Shown here piece after piece: positions 1 to 11,824 of a stretch of 64,000 nucleotides of DNA (within the stretch, counting starts at the first letter, position 1; every line of letters starts with the position of its first letter). Location of the stretch: assembly GCF_007828035.1 (NCBI RefSeq), contig NZ_VITV01000002.1:675591-739590 (forward strand), written 5' to 3'. Under the pieces are notes generated by a model. The model saw only the letters and a list, made by a program, of their open reading frames with translations. It had not been told where the DNA came from and made no database searches. Both the position numbers and the translations under genes were made by a program. This DNA comes from Nitrospirillum amazonense (GTDB lineage: Bacteria; Pseudomonadota; Alphaproteobacteria; Azospirillales; Azospirillaceae).

Positions 1-428
1 ACCGCCTGGGTCACGTCCTGCGTCTGGCGGTATTCGATGCCGGCATACAGGTCTTCCTCGTTCTCGCGCACGATGACCACGTCCATGGACGGGTGCTTGG
101 TGGCGACGAAGGGGGAGTAGGAGACGCAGGGGCGGATATTGGCATACAGGCCCAGGGCGCCGCGGATGGTCACGTTCAGCGACTTGTAGCCGCCGCCCTG
201 CGGGGTGGTGATCGGGGCCTTCAGGAACACCTTGGTGCGGCGGAGGCTTTCCCAGGCGCTGGGCTCCATGCCGTTCATGATGCCCCGGCGATAGACGCTC
301 TCGCCGATCTGGATTTCCTCATACTCGAGGTTGGCGCCGCTGGCGGCCAACACCTCAAGGGTGGCGTCCATGATCTCGGGGCCGATACCGTCGCCGCGCG
401 CGATGGTGATCTTGGTCGGAGAATTCAT
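1..428 (-). CDS. icd: Isocitrate dehydrogenase, 5' part only (gene runs off the window)
   Basis: This is the N-terminal part of an isocitrate/isopropylmalate dehydrogenase-family enzyme, which oxidatively decarboxylates isocitrate to 2-oxoglutarate in the cytosolic TCA cycle. Visible motifs are RGDGIGPEI near the N-terminus, ESVYRRG, the YANIRPC segment and VRENEEDLYAGIEY, the last typical of the Thermus/Rickettsia-type isocitrate dehydrogenases rather than LeuB. The rest lies beyond base 1. Two in-frame ATGs exist, at 440 and 428; I chose 428 because related proteins begin a few residues before the GDGIGP motif, but 440 is possible. The tartrate or isopropylmalate dehydrogenase branches are less likely because of the SVYRRG and NEEDLYAGIE signatures. 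Confidence 0.85.
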   Translation of the reverse strand, partial: MNSPTKITIARGDGIGPEIMDATLEVLAASGANLEYEEIQIGESVYRRGIMNGMEPSAWESLRRTKVFLKAPITTPQGGGYKSLNVTIRGALGLYANIRPCVSYSPFVATKHPSMDVVIVRENEEDLYAGIEYRQTQDVTQA

Positions 429-479
429 CTTCTCTTTCATCCTTGGCACTAGCACCTTTCCCCAACCATCGGGGGACAT

Positions 480-507
480 GGCGCGGTTTGGGGGGCGCGG
501 TTTGGGG
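480..507. repeat. 14-bp tandem duplication
   Basis: The unit GGCGCGGTTTGGGG occurs twice head to tail (480-493 and 494-507) in the gap between the isocitrate dehydrogenase start and the VWA gene. Two other intergenic regions of the window also hold 14-bp tandem duplications of unrelated sequence. Confidence 0.75.
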
Positions 508-653
508 CACGGTCTGGGAAGGCCGCCCGCGTCCGGCTCAAAATTTTTGAGCCCGCGCGGACACTATGCCGGGACGCCCGGCGCGGCAACTGTGCTTTGG
601 GCGTCCCTGCCCCCCTGCACTTGCGTGGGTGGGTGCCAAGAAACGTTAATAAA

Positions 654-1847
654 TCAATGGCTAAGTTCCCGCATGCCCGCCTCCAGCCCCTGCAGGGTCA
701 AGGGGTACATGCGGCCTTCCATCAAATTTTTAATTAGGCCGATGCTGGCGGTGTAGGGCCAGTACCCTTCGCTGACCGGGTTCAGCCAGATGGCGCGGCG
801 GTAGACGTCCAGCAGCCGCCGCAGCCACACCTGCCCCGCCTCCTGGTTCCAGTGCTCCACCGCGCCGCCGGCGTGGGTGATCTCATAGGGGCTCATGCTG
901 GCGTCGCCCACGAAGATCAGCTTGTAGTCCGCCGGGTAGGTGTGCAGAACGTCGACGGTCGACATCTGCTCCGTCCGCCGGCGGCGGTTATCCTTCCACA
1001 CGCCCTCATAGACGCAATTGTGGAAGTAGAAATACTCCAGATGCTTGAATTCCCCCTTGGCGGCGGAGAACAGCTCCTCGCACAGGCGGATGTGGTCGTC
1101 CATGGAACCGCCCACGTCCAGGAACAGCAGCACCTTGACCGCGTTGTGCCGTTCGGGGCGCAGCTTCAGGTCCAGATGGCCGGCGTTGGCCGCCGTGGCG
1201 CGGATGGTGTCGGGCAGGTCCAGCACCTCGGCCGCCCCGGTACGGGCGAACTTGCGCAGGCGGCGTAGCGCCACCTTGATGTTGCGGGTGCCCAATTCCA
1301 CCGTGTCGTCCAGGTTGCGGAACTCGCGCCGGTCCCAGACCTTCACGGCGCGGCGGTGGCGGCTGCCCTCCTGCCCGATGCGCACGCCCTCCGGATTGTA
1401 GCCATAGGCGCCGAAGGGCGAGGTACCGGCCGTCCCGATCCACTTGGACCCGCCCTGGTGGCGGCCGTGCTGCTCCTTCAGGCGCTGGGCCAGCGTCTCC
1501 ATCAGCTTTTCCCAGCCGCCCAGTGCCTGGATCTGCGCCTTCTCCTCCTCCGTCAGGTGCCGCTCGGCCAGCTTGCGCAGCCAGTCTTCCGGCAACTCGC
1601 GCGCGGCGACATCGCCACCATCCCCGGCCACCGCCCCTTCCAGCCCTTTGAAGACCTGGCCGAAGACGACGTCGAAGCGGTCCAGGTTGCGCTCATCCTT
1701 CACCAGGATGGTGCGGGACAAATGGTAGAAGTCCTCCACGCTGTAGCCCGCGACATGCGCGGACATGGCCTCCATCAAGGCCAGATACTCCCGCAAGGTC
1801 ACGGGAATTCGGGCCTGGCGCAGCTGGAAGAAGAAGGTGCTGAACAT
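654..1847 (-). CDS. CoxE-like VWA domain protein (MoxR partner)
   Basis: A 397-residue soluble protein of the CoxE-like VWA family. The N-terminal half carries the family pattern of a helical lead-in (residues 1-110) and a Gly/Tyr-rich GTSPFGAYGYNPEG loop around 145-160. The C-terminal half is a von Willebrand A fold whose metal-site motif reads DVGGSMDD (about residue 240), the DxGxS variant usual in this family. Such proteins act with MoxR AAA+ ATPases as metal-insertion or complex-remodelling chaperones; the substrate here is unknown. The matching MoxR ATPase is not adjacent but lies at 7949-8794. Start is the only good ATG; the ribosome binding site is weak. Confidence 0.85.
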   Translation of the reverse strand: MFSTFFFQLRQARIPVTLREYLALMEAMSAHVAGYSVEDFYHLSRTILVKDERNLDRFDVVFGQVFKGLEGAVAGDGGDVAARELPEDWLRKLAERHLTEEEKAQIQALGGWEKLMETLAQRLKEQHGRHQGGSKWIGTAGTSPFGAYGYNPEGVRIGQEGSRHRRAVKVWDRREFRNLDDTVELGTRNIKVALRRLRKFARTGAAEVLDLPDTIRATAANAGHLDLKLRPERHNAVKVLLFLDVGGSMDDHIRLCEELFSAAKGEFKHLEYFYFHNCVYEGVWKDNRRRRTEQMSTVDVLHTYPADYKLIFVGDASMSPYEITHAGGAVEHWNQEAGQVWLRRLLDVYRRAIWLNPVSEGYWPYTASIGLIKNLMEGRMYPLTLQGLEAGMRELSH

Positions 1848-2131
1848 GGGGCCAGTCTACGCGACGGCGGGCCCGGGGGCCAGGGGGTGCGGGGCCAAGG
1901 GGGCGTGGGGCCAAGGGCGCGCGGGGCGGCTGCATTCCACCTGAATTTCCACGTAGGATTGGCGGCGCCCATACCGTATAGGTAGCATCCCTTCCCCGGC
2001 CTCGCGCTCCGGTCCCAGTTCGCCGTTGAAAAGTTCCCCGGCCCAAAGACTCCCCTGCCAAAAGCCCCCCGCCCAAGGTTATCCAGCATGAGATCGAAAT
2101 GGCATAGGACAGGCGGGGCGGGGACCGTTGG

Positions 2132-3439
2132 ATGGTAGCGGTCACGCGCCGAAAGGGCCGGGTGTCTGACGGCACGGCGGGCCTTCTTCTGTGTCTGGTC
2201 CTGGTCCTTTGCCTGGCATGCCCGGCACGGGCCGGCCACCTGACCATCGACATGATGGTGGGCAGCCGGGACAAGCACACCGCCTGGAGCGCCCTGCTCG
2301 ACCGCTTCGCCGCCGCCAACCCGGACATCCAGATCACCCATCGCGAAGTGCCCATGGACCTCTACTGGCAGCGGGTTGGCGCCAAGGCCGGCGGGCCCGA
2401 CGCGCCGGATGTCGCGTTCTGGGACTCGGGCAAGGCGTTGCGGGACGGCTATGTCCGGCGGATGGTGGCGCCCCTGCCCTCGGATCTGGCCCGGCTGGTG
2501 CGCGACCGGTTCAGCCCGCCGGCCGTCGATGCCGTCACCGTGGGCGCCAAGGTCGTGGCCGTGCCCCTGTCGACCTACCCCTGGGGCTTCTTTTACCGCA
2601 AATCCCTGTTCCAGCGTCTGAACCTGGCGCCGCCCCGCACCTGGGAAGAGTTGCTGGCCGTGGCGGCGCACCTGAAGGCTGCGGGGGTCACCCCCTTCGC
2701 CTATGGTGCGCAGGAGAACTGGCCGCTGTTCGCCTGGTTCGACTACCTGGACCTGCGTCTGAACGGGCTGGACTTCCATCGTCGCCTGCTGGCGGGCCAA
2801 ATCCCCTTCACCGACCCGGCCGCGCACGCGGTGATGGCGCGATGGAGGCTGCTGCTGGACCGGGGATACTTCCACGTGCCCCAGCCCGGGGACAACTGGC
2901 GCGATACCCTGCCCTATTTCTATCACCAGCAGGTGGGCATGCTGTTGCTGGGCGGGTTCGCCGCCATGCACTTCTCGCCCCTGGTGCGCGATGACGTGGG
3001 CTTCATTCCCTTCCCCACACTGACCCCCGGCATGCCCCGCTATGAGGACGCGCCGCAGGACGTGCTGGTGGTGGCCCCCCGGGCCGCCGCGCGGCCCGAG
3101 GTTCAGCGCTTCGTGCGCTTCCTGGCGGAGACGGCGGAACTGGACCGTTTCAACACCGATCTCGCCATGGTGTCACCGCTGCGCGATGGGCAGAGGGACA
3201 CGGGCCCCGCACCGGCGGGCGCCGGCACCTTCTTCGAGAACGCGGGGCGGCAGGTGCTGGAGGATGCGGCCGGCTTCGCCGCCTACTTCGACCGCGACGC
3301 CACCGCGCCGCTGACCGCGGTGGCCGGCCGCATCTTCCGCCGCTTCATGGCCCCGCCGTACGACATCGACGCGGCCCTGGCGGAGCTGGAACACGCCAGG
3401 ACGCAGGAGACCGGGGCGGTGCAGTTGGGCGGGCACTGA
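2132..3439 (+). CDS. Extracellular solute-binding protein, family 1 (orphan)
   Basis: A 435-residue secreted protein with a basic N-terminus and hydrophobic signal peptide ending near residue 34 (LACPARAG). The mature part has the periplasmic sugar-binding (SBP_bac_1/MalE-like) pattern: DRFAAANPDIQITH early, a DVAFWDSG segment, the PWGFFYRKSLF strand-helix and a LAEWEELLAVA-like ABC-SBP helix following PPRTW. No permease or ATPase gene is near, so it may feed a chemoreceptor or sensor instead of a transporter; two methyl-accepting proteins lie just downstream on the opposite strand. A GGGGA sequence sits about 8-10 bases before the ATG. Ligand unknown. Confidence 0.8.
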   Translation: MVAVTRRKGRVSDGTAGLLLCLVLVLCLACPARAGHLTIDMMVGSRDKHTAWSALLDRFAAANPDIQITHREVPMDLYWQRVGAKAGGPDAPDVAFWDSGKALRDGYVRRMVAPLPSDLARLVRDRFSPPAVDAVTVGAKVVAVPLSTYPWGFFYRKSLFQRLNLAPPRTWEELLAVAAHLKAAGVTPFAYGAQENWPLFAWFDYLDLRLNGLDFHRRLLAGQIPFTDPAAHAVMARWRLLLDRGYFHVPQPGDNWRDTLPYFYHQQVGMLLLGGFAAMHFSPLVRDDVGFIPFPTLTPGMPRYEDAPQDVLVVAPRAAARPEVQRFVRFLAETAELDRFNTDLAMVSPLRDGQRDTGPAPAGAGTFFENAGRQVLEDAAGFAAYFDRDATAPLTAVAGRIFRRFMAPPYDIDAALAELEHARTQETGAVQLGGH

Positions 3440-3507
3440 GGTTGCCAGGGGCGCCGCGATCTCGAGGCGGCACCGCCGGCACCCAGTCTGCAAGCCCCCC
3501 CTTGTCC

Positions 3508-4986
3508 TCAGCGCACGAGCACCTGCGCCGCCTCCTTGGTCTTGTCCATGGCGGCAGCCACCTGGCTGATGGCGGCGGAAATGGCCGTGACGTTGGTCGT
3601 CACCGTGGAGACGGCGCTGGAGGCGCTGTGCATGTTGGTGGACATGCTGCGCGTGACGGCGCTCTGTTCCTCCACGGCGGCGGCCGTGCCGGACACATGC
3701 TCACGCACGGTGGACACCGCCTCACGGATGGCGTTCAGGGCGCCCGCGACCTCGGCGGAGGTGGACTGTATCCCTTCGATTTCCCCCGAAATCTGCTCGG
3801 TGGCCTTGGCAGACTGGTTGGCCAGGTTCTTGACCTCGCTGGCCACGACGGCGAAGCCCTTGCCCGCCTCGCCGGCGCGGGCCGCCTCGATGGTGGCGTT
3901 CAGAGCCAGCAGGTTGATCTGGCCGGCGATGTTGTTGATCAGCCCGACGATGCCGTTCATGGCCTGGGCCGCCGCCGCCAGCCGGTCGGTGCTTTCACCC
4001 ACCTGCACGGTGCGGTCGAACGCGCTGTCGGTGGCGGTGCGGGCGCGCGACATGCTCTGCGAGATCTCGGCGATGGAGGCCGCCAGCTCCTCGGCGCTGG
4101 CCGCCACCATCTGCACGCTGCTGGCCGTGGTGCCCGCCGCGACCCCGGCCGACGAGGCCTCGCGCGTCGACTGGCCGATCGCCCGTTCAATCTCGCCGAA
4201 GTTCTGGTCGATCAGGACCTTCAGGTTGTTCAGGAGGTTGACCTGCGCCGTCACGTCCACAGCGAATTTCACGACCTTGGTCACCTGGCCCTTTTCATCG
4301 AAGATCGGGTTGTAGGCACCCTCGATCCAGACGGCCTTGCCGGACTTGGAGACGCGCTTGAACTGCGCGGCCTTGAACTCGCCGCGTTTCAGCGATTCCC
4401 AGAACTGGCGGTACTCCGCCGTGGCGCCGTAGTCGCGATCGACGAACATCTGATGATGCTTGCCCACGACCTCCTCCAGGCGATACTCCATGACCGCCAG
4501 GAAATTGTCGTTGGCCTTGGTGATGATGCCGTCGGTGGTGAATTCGATGACGGCCTGCGACCGGCGGATGGCGGCGATCTGCCCGGCGTAATCCAGGTTC
4601 TCAAGCCGCTCCTTGGCGTCCGCCCACTCGACCACGAAGCCGATGCGCCGGCCGCCCTCATTCAGCGGCGTGACCAGCAGGTCGAACTGGTGGCTGGCGA
4701 CCTTGATGGTGGCGGCGTGAGGCTTGGCCAGCTTGGCCAGCATGCCCCGCTGATGCGCCGGGTTCTTGTGGAAGATGTCGATGTTGCTGCCCACCAGGCG
4801 GTCCACGTTCAGACGCGGCAATTCCTTGCGCAGGTCCTGCTCCACATCCCGAAGCAAGGCGACCACGGATGGATTCACGTAGACGATATTGAGATCCTCG
4901 TCCGCCACCATCACCTTGGCGCGAAGGGCGTCAATGGCCGCGATTTTACGATTGATGGCGCCGTTGTTTTTTGAAAATCCAAACAT
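3508..4986 (-). CDS. Soluble PAS-PAS methyl-accepting chemotaxis protein
   Basis: A cytoplasmic chemoreceptor of 492 residues with no membrane segment. Two PAS domains come first (about residues 20-115 and 130-250; the second has the NPIFDEKG and VKFAVDVT strands typical of Aer/PAS MCPs), followed by the helical signalling domain with the hairpin tip sequence [21 protein letters not shown], which docks CheA/CheW. It probably senses an intracellular cue, perhaps redox through a bound cofactor, but no ligand residues can be assigned. I chose the ATG at 4986 over an upstream one at 5079 because GGGGAAGAGAG directly precedes it and the upstream extension has no homology-like character. It follows a second receptor gene by 140 bases. 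Confidence 0.88.
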   Translation of the reverse strand: MFGFSKNNGAINRKIAAIDALRAKVMVADEDLNIVYVNPSVVALLRDVEQDLRKELPRLNVDRLVGSNIDIFHKNPAHQRGMLAKLAKPHAATIKVASHQFDLLVTPLNEGGRRIGFVVEWADAKERLENLDYAGQIAAIRRSQAVIEFTTDGIITKANDNFLAVMEYRLEEVVGKHHQMFVDRDYGATAEYRQFWESLKRGEFKAAQFKRVSKSGKAVWIEGAYNPIFDEKGQVTKVVKFAVDVTAQVNLLNNLKVLIDQNFGEIERAIGQSTREASSAGVAAGTTASSVQMVAASAEELAASIAEISQSMSRARTATDSAFDRTVQVGESTDRLAAAAQAMNGIVGLINNIAGQINLLALNATIEAARAGEAGKGFAVVASEVKNLANQSAKATEQISGEIEGIQSTSAEVAGALNAIREAVSTVREHVSGTAAAVEEQSAVTRSMSTNMHSASSAVSTVTTNVTAISAAISQVAAAMDKTKEAAQVLVR

Positions 4987-5126
4987 CTCTCTTCCCCGCT
5001 TTCCTGTTGTGCCGCTTTTTTTTCCAGCCCAAGAAGTCGGCATCGTGGCAGTGCATGCGCCGGGGCGGGCCGCGTTCATTCAGGAACGCCTCCCACCCCG
5101 GACCCTGGTCCTAAGTCATTCCCACC

Positions 5127-6815
5127 TCACGCGGCGCGGATTTCGCGCAGGAAGGTGTCAACCTGCTGCTTGAGCAGTTCGCCGTTCTTGCTGAGATCGT
5201 TGGCCGCCGTGTGCACCTCCCCGGCTGCGCCCCCGGTCTCCTGCGCCGCGTCGCTGACGCGCGAGATGGTCTGGCTGACGTCGCTGGTCCCCTGGGCCGC
5301 CTGCTGGACGTTGCGCGTGATCTCATTGGTGGTGGCGGCCTGTTCCTCCACCGCCGAGGCGATGGTGGTGGCGGCCTGGTCGACCTGGTTGATGATCTCC
5401 ACGATGCCCTGGATCGACTGGGCCGAGGTTTCCGTGGCCGCCTGCATGCCGGCGATCTGCGCCCGGATCTCCTCCGTGGCCTGGGCCGTCTGGGTGGCCA
5501 GAGACTTCACCTCGGACGCGACGATGGCGAAGCCCTTGCCGGCATCTCCGGCGCGGGCCGCCTCGATGGTGGCGTTCAGGGCCAGGAGATTGGTGCGGCT
5601 GGCGATGTCGTTGATCAGGGTCACCACCTCGCCGATGCGCTGGGCCGATTGCATCAGGCCCTGCACTTCCTCATTGGTCCGCCCGGCCTGGCCGACGGCG
5701 CTGGAAATCATCTGGCTGGACCGCGAGACCTGCAGGGTGATTTCCTGGATGGAGGCGGACAGTTCTTCCGTCGCCGCCGCCACCGTCTGCACATTCTGTG
5801 TCGCCTGCATGGAGGCGGCGGCAACGGTGCCCGCCTCACGCGCCACATGACCGGAAGAGGAATTCAGGGTCTGCGCCGTGGCCAGCAGTTCCGTGGCCTG
5901 GGCCGTCACGCCGTTGACGATGCCACCCACCCGGCTTTCGAAGGCGCCGGCCAGGTCCAGCATCGCCTGCCGGCGCTCTTTCTCCGCGCGCTGCTTCAGT
6001 GCCTCCTGCTCCGTCCGCAGCCGGTCCGCCTCCAGCATGTTGTCCTTGAAGACAGCGACGGCCCGGGCCATGCCGCCGACCTCGTCCTCGCGGTCACGGG
6101 CCGGCACCTCCACCCGGGTGTCGCCATCCGCCAAGCGCTGCATCACGGCGGTCATGCCGACGATGGGTGCAGCCACCGACCGGGTCAGTCCCCAAGCCAT
6201 GACGACGGCGAGAAGGATGGACAGGCCGCTGCTGACCAGCGCGACGGTCATGGCCGTCGTGAGCGCGTCGGCCTGGACCGTCGCCCGCTGTCCCAGCAGG
6301 TCGCGCTCCACCTTGTCGATCTCCGCCACCTTGGCGCGGATGGGATCCATATGCACCTTGCCGATGCCGCTGGCCGCCAGCTTGCGCGCCTGCTCGATGG
6401 TTTCCGGCTTGGCCATCAGCCCGATTTCCGCGTCCGCCACCTCTTGCCGCCACGCTTGCTCCAGCCGGCGCAACTCATCCAGGCGCGCCTGCTGCGCGGC
6501 GTTGTCCGCGGTCAGGGACTTGACCTCCGCGAACGCCGCCTCGAATGCCACCTGACCCTTCTGATACGGCTCCAGGAACTTGGCGTCGGCACCGATCAGA
6601 TAGCCGCGCAGGCCAGATTCCCGATCGACCATGGCCGCCATGACGTGGCCAAGCCGTTCCAGCACCTTGTAGGTATGGTCGGTCCACTGCGTCGTGTCGC
6701 GAATGGTGGATAGCGCCCGGTAGTTGATGCCCGAGGCGATCAAGGTGATGGCGACGATGATCGTGAAAGCGGCCGCCAGCTTCCGCCCGACCTTCATGCT
6801 GGATAGTAAGTTCAT
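5127..6815 (-). CDS. Transmembrane methyl-accepting chemotaxis protein with CHASE3-like sensor
   Basis: A 562-residue membrane chemoreceptor. A first membrane helix spans residues about 12-32, a periplasmic helical sensor of roughly 150 residues follows (with the [13 protein letters not shown] signature of CHASE3/four-helix-bundle sensors), a second membrane helix lies near 188-208, then HAMP (about 209-262) and the cytoplasmic signalling domain with [22 protein letters not shown]. It signals to CheA. The C-terminus (FLREIRAA) has no CheR-binding pentapeptide. The upstream region is unusually AT-rich and contains a TATAAT-like element. Likely monocistronic or co-transcribed with the soluble receptor 140 bases downstream. 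Confidence 0.9.
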   Translation of the reverse strand: MNLLSSMKVGRKLAAAFTIIVAITLIASGINYRALSTIRDTTQWTDHTYKVLERLGHVMAAMVDRESGLRGYLIGADAKFLEPYQKGQVAFEAAFAEVKSLTADNAAQQARLDELRRLEQAWRQEVADAEIGLMAKPETIEQARKLAASGIGKVHMDPIRAKVAEIDKVERDLLGQRATVQADALTTAMTVALVSSGLSILLAVVMAWGLTRSVAAPIVGMTAVMQRLADGDTRVEVPARDREDEVGGMARAVAVFKDNMLEADRLRTEQEALKQRAEKERRQAMLDLAGAFESRVGGIVNGVTAQATELLATAQTLNSSSGHVAREAGTVAAASMQATQNVQTVAAATEELSASIQEITLQVSRSSQMISSAVGQAGRTNEEVQGLMQSAQRIGEVVTLINDIASRTNLLALNATIEAARAGDAGKGFAIVASEVKSLATQTAQATEEIRAQIAGMQAATETSAQSIQGIVEIINQVDQAATTIASAVEEQAATTNEITRNVQQAAQGTSDVSQTISRVSDAAQETGGAAGEVHTAANDLSKNGELLKQQVDTFLREIRAA

Positions 6816-7149
6816 CGTTTCGAGCCTGAGGGGTTAATCCGAAGGCGGACAGGATTGCCTCTTAGGCATTAAGGAAACGCTAACGCACACAACGAAGCAA
6901 AGTGAATTTTGTATATTCGTAAGTATACATGGAAAAATTATAGCCCAAATCTCTAGCCTTTATTTATTCTCTCTCTCGCAATAACTGCATTATATATTTG
7001 TATTTCGGAAGTAAACGAAAATGAAACCGGTTGCACTCCGAGAGAATTCAAAATGCATCGGTGAGTAAATATATTGTATACAGGATAAATTATCGGAAAA
7101 TGCACGGACCCCCTGCCTGCAGCCAGCCCGCGGCGTACCTCCAAGGATG
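6816..7149. other. AT-rich intergenic island
   Basis: About 330 bases without a convincing gene. Bases 6890-7100 are strikingly AT-rich compared with everything around. The stretch holds a near-palindrome GTATATTCGTAAGTATAC (6911-6928) and a leftward TATAAT (6937-6942) that could be the -10 of the chemoreceptor gene. Short open frames here have no ribosome binding sites or family resemblance. Confidence 0.6.
6937..6942 (-). promoter_or_regulatory. Candidate -10 element for the CHASE3 chemoreceptor
   Basis: Read leftward the six bases are TATAAT, about 120 bases before the receptor start. The -35 region 17 bases upstream is poor (AATAAA), so the call rests on the -10 match and the local AT-richness only. 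Confidence 0.3.
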
Positions 7150-7737
7150 TCAGGGGCTCTGCGTGGTCGCCTCAGGCCGCAACAGGCGGGCCATACGCAC
7201 GGGCGAGGGTTCGGTGGGATCGCGATAGGCGCGGTGCAAGGCCGCCACTGGGCGATAGGCGCTGGCGGCCAGGCTCTGGCCGATGACGATCAGCCGGGCT
7301 ACGGCAGCGGTCCGCATCCGATCCCTCTGCGCTGCCAGATCAGCGGGCAGGCCTGCCAGCAGGGCGCCGGCGTAGCGGGTGTAAAGCCCCAGATCCCGCC
7401 CCCCGCCCCGGCCATCGAAGGCCTGCAGTCCCAGGATCGTGCCGGGCGGGGTTTCAGCCCCAACTAGCGTTTCAGGGACAGGCACCGATTTGGGTGTCCA
7501 CAGCGCCTGATACCCCGCCACGCAGGTGGCCGTGGGCACCGGCGTTGGATGCGCCGGCATCAGGCCCAGCATCCGGGCGAAGGAGGGAAGCCGGTCCACC
7601 ACCGGGGCGGCGTTCACCGCGTCGGCGCACACCATCTCCAGCCCCAAACCGGCCCCGGCATAGGCGACCTGGGGCACCGCCGCCAATCCGCCCAGCAAGA
7701 ACGCCACCATCCACCGCCGCATGACACCGGCAACCAT
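7150..7737 (-). CDS. Secreted hypothetical protein
   Basis: I do not recognise this 195-residue protein. It starts with a clear signal peptide (MRRWMVAFLLGGLAAVPQVAYAG, cleavage near residue 27), so it is exported. The mature part contains two cysteines (VCADAV and TATCVAGY) that could form a disulfide, and a helical C-terminal half rich in Ala, Leu and Arg. AAGGA lies 8 bases before the ATG at 7737, which fixes the start. It sits alone between the AT-rich island and the MoxR gene, on the same strand as both neighbours. Confidence 0.7.
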   Translation of the reverse strand: MVAGVMRRWMVAFLLGGLAAVPQVAYAGAGLGLEMVCADAVNAAPVVDRLPSFARMLGLMPAHPTPVPTATCVAGYQALWTPKSVPVPETLVGAETPPGTILGLQAFDGRGGGRDLGLYTRYAGALLAGLPADLAAQRDRMRTAAVARLIVIGQSLAASAYRPVAALHRAYRDPTEPSPVRMARLLRPEATTQSP

Positions 7738-7948
7738 GACCGGAATCCTTCGCTCACTGTTGAGATGTCAACAGTGATAGCGCAAACACATGGGACTGTG
7801 CTGTGATGAATGTTGCAGTGCACACATGTTGGTGCCGCCGTCTGCCCTCAGGAAGGCTGGAAGTCCACCATTTCCACATTCAACCGTGCCCAACGCTGGG
7901 GAGATTTGCGTTAAAAGCAAACATCGCAGCGCAGCATGGCGCCTGGCC

Positions 7949-8794
7949 TCAATCCCGCTCCCGCCGCGCCAGGAAGGCCAGGCGCTCGAACAGATGCACG
8001 TCTTGCTCGTTCTTCAGCAGGGCGCCGTGCAGGGGCGGGATGGATTTCTTCACGTCGCGCTGGCGCAGCACCGCCGGGTCGATGTCCTCGATCATCAGCA
8101 GCTTGATCCAGTCCAGCAGTTCGGAGGTGGAGGGCTTCTTCTTCAGGCCCGGCACCTCGCGCACCTCATAGAACAGGGTCAGGGCGTCGCGCAGCAGGTC
8201 CCGCTTCAGATTGGGAAAGTGCACGTCGACGATGCGGGCCATGGTTTCCGCATCGGGGAAGCGGATGTAGTGAAAGAAGCAGCGGCGCAGGAAGGCGTCC
8301 GGCAGTTCCTTCTCGTTGTTCGACGTGATGATGACCACCGGCCGCTGCCGTGCCTTGATGGTCTGCCCCGTCTCGTAGACGAAGAATTCCATGCGGTCGA
8401 GTTCCTGCAGCAGGTCGTTGGGGAACTCGATGTCCGCCTTGTCGATCTCATCGATCAGCAGCACGGGGGCCACGTCGGCCTCGAACGCCTCCCACAGCTT
8501 GCCCTTGCGGATGTAGTTGGCGATGTCGTTGACGCGGGCGTCGCCCAACTGGCCATCGCGCAGGCGGCTGACGGCGTCGTACTCGTACAGGCCCTGCTGC
8601 GCCTTGGTGGTGGACTTCACATGCCATTGCAGCAGCGGCCGGCCCAGGGCGTTCGCCACCTCCTGCGCCAGCACGGTCTTGCCCGTGCCCGGCTCCCCCT
8701 TCACCAGCAGGGGGCGCTGCAAGGTGACGGCGGCGTTGACGGCGACCCGCAGGTCATCGGTGGCGACGTAATTCTCCGTCCCTTGGAATTTCAT
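7949..8794 (-). CDS. MoxR-family AAA+ ATPase
   Basis: A 281-residue AAA+ ATPase of the MoxR group. Walker A is GEPGTGKT (residues 36-43), Walker B is VLLIDEIDKAD (about 110), with sensor-1 ITSNNEKE and the arginine-finger region RRCFFHYIRFP. MoxR ATPases work with VWA proteins as chaperones in cofactor insertion or complex maturation, e.g. CoxD with CoxE. The likely partner is the CoxE-like protein at 654-1847; the two genes are normally adjacent. GAGGGA 8 bases before the ATG supports the start. A dispersed intergenic element separates it from alaS. Confidence 0.92.
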   Translation of the reverse strand: MKFQGTENYVATDDLRVAVNAAVTLQRPLLVKGEPGTGKTVLAQEVANALGRPLLQWHVKSTTKAQQGLYEYDAVSRLRDGQLGDARVNDIANYIRKGKLWEAFEADVAPVLLIDEIDKADIEFPNDLLQELDRMEFFVYETGQTIKARQRPVVIITSNNEKELPDAFLRRCFFHYIRFPDAETMARIVDVHFPNLKRDLLRDALTLFYEVREVPGLKKKPSTSELLDWIKLLMIEDIDPAVLRQRDVKKSIPPLHGALLKNEQDVHLFERLAFLARRERD

Positions 8795-8810
8795 GGTCGT
8801 GTTCCCTCAG

Positions 8811-8940
8811 GCGCCGGGCGGGCGCATCCGCGCCCTTGGCTTGTCCTCACTTTTCAGTCCGCTACGCTACCCGAAAAGTTCCGGCGGACGCAGTCGCGTC
8901 CTACAGCGGCATGAGAAAATTCTCATACCGCTGCTTGAGG
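8811..8940 (+). repeat. Dispersed multi-hairpin intergenic element, copy A
   Basis: One of three full copies (others at 14830-14910 and 47921-48038). Hairpins in order: GGGCGC-ATCC-GCGCCC (8820-8835), ACTTTTC/GAAAAGT arms (8849-8855, 8873-8879), GGACGC-AGTC-GCGTCC (8886-8901) and a 14-bp arm hairpin with one mismatch, 8904-8917 with 8920-8933. Between the copies the loops ATCC and RGTC are constant while the stem bases change in a paired fashion. It lies directly 3' of alaS, so the last hairpin may also serve as its transcription terminator. Confidence 0.75.
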
Positions 8941-8948
8941 AGTAGCGA

Positions 8949-11606
<2,658 letters not shown>

Positions 11607-11824
11607 CGGGCAACAGCCTTAAGCATGCGACGGAACACCCCGGGGCGCGAAACACCGGGACAGGGTTTGTAGCGTGTGGATACGGGGGCTGTCCATGGGA
11701 TGGGGCGATGACATGCCCTGGGCGCGCGGCTTTTCACCGCTTTCCATTCCCGATGGGCCCCGCCGCCCCCTGTCAACTGGACAATCGACGGGCCGGTTAA
11801 TCGATGGAACTGCGCAAAAGCCCG

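Noticed and set aside
7031-7228. Small gene in the AT-rich island
   Set aside because: No ribosome binding site and the end overlaps the secreted-protein gene on the other strand.
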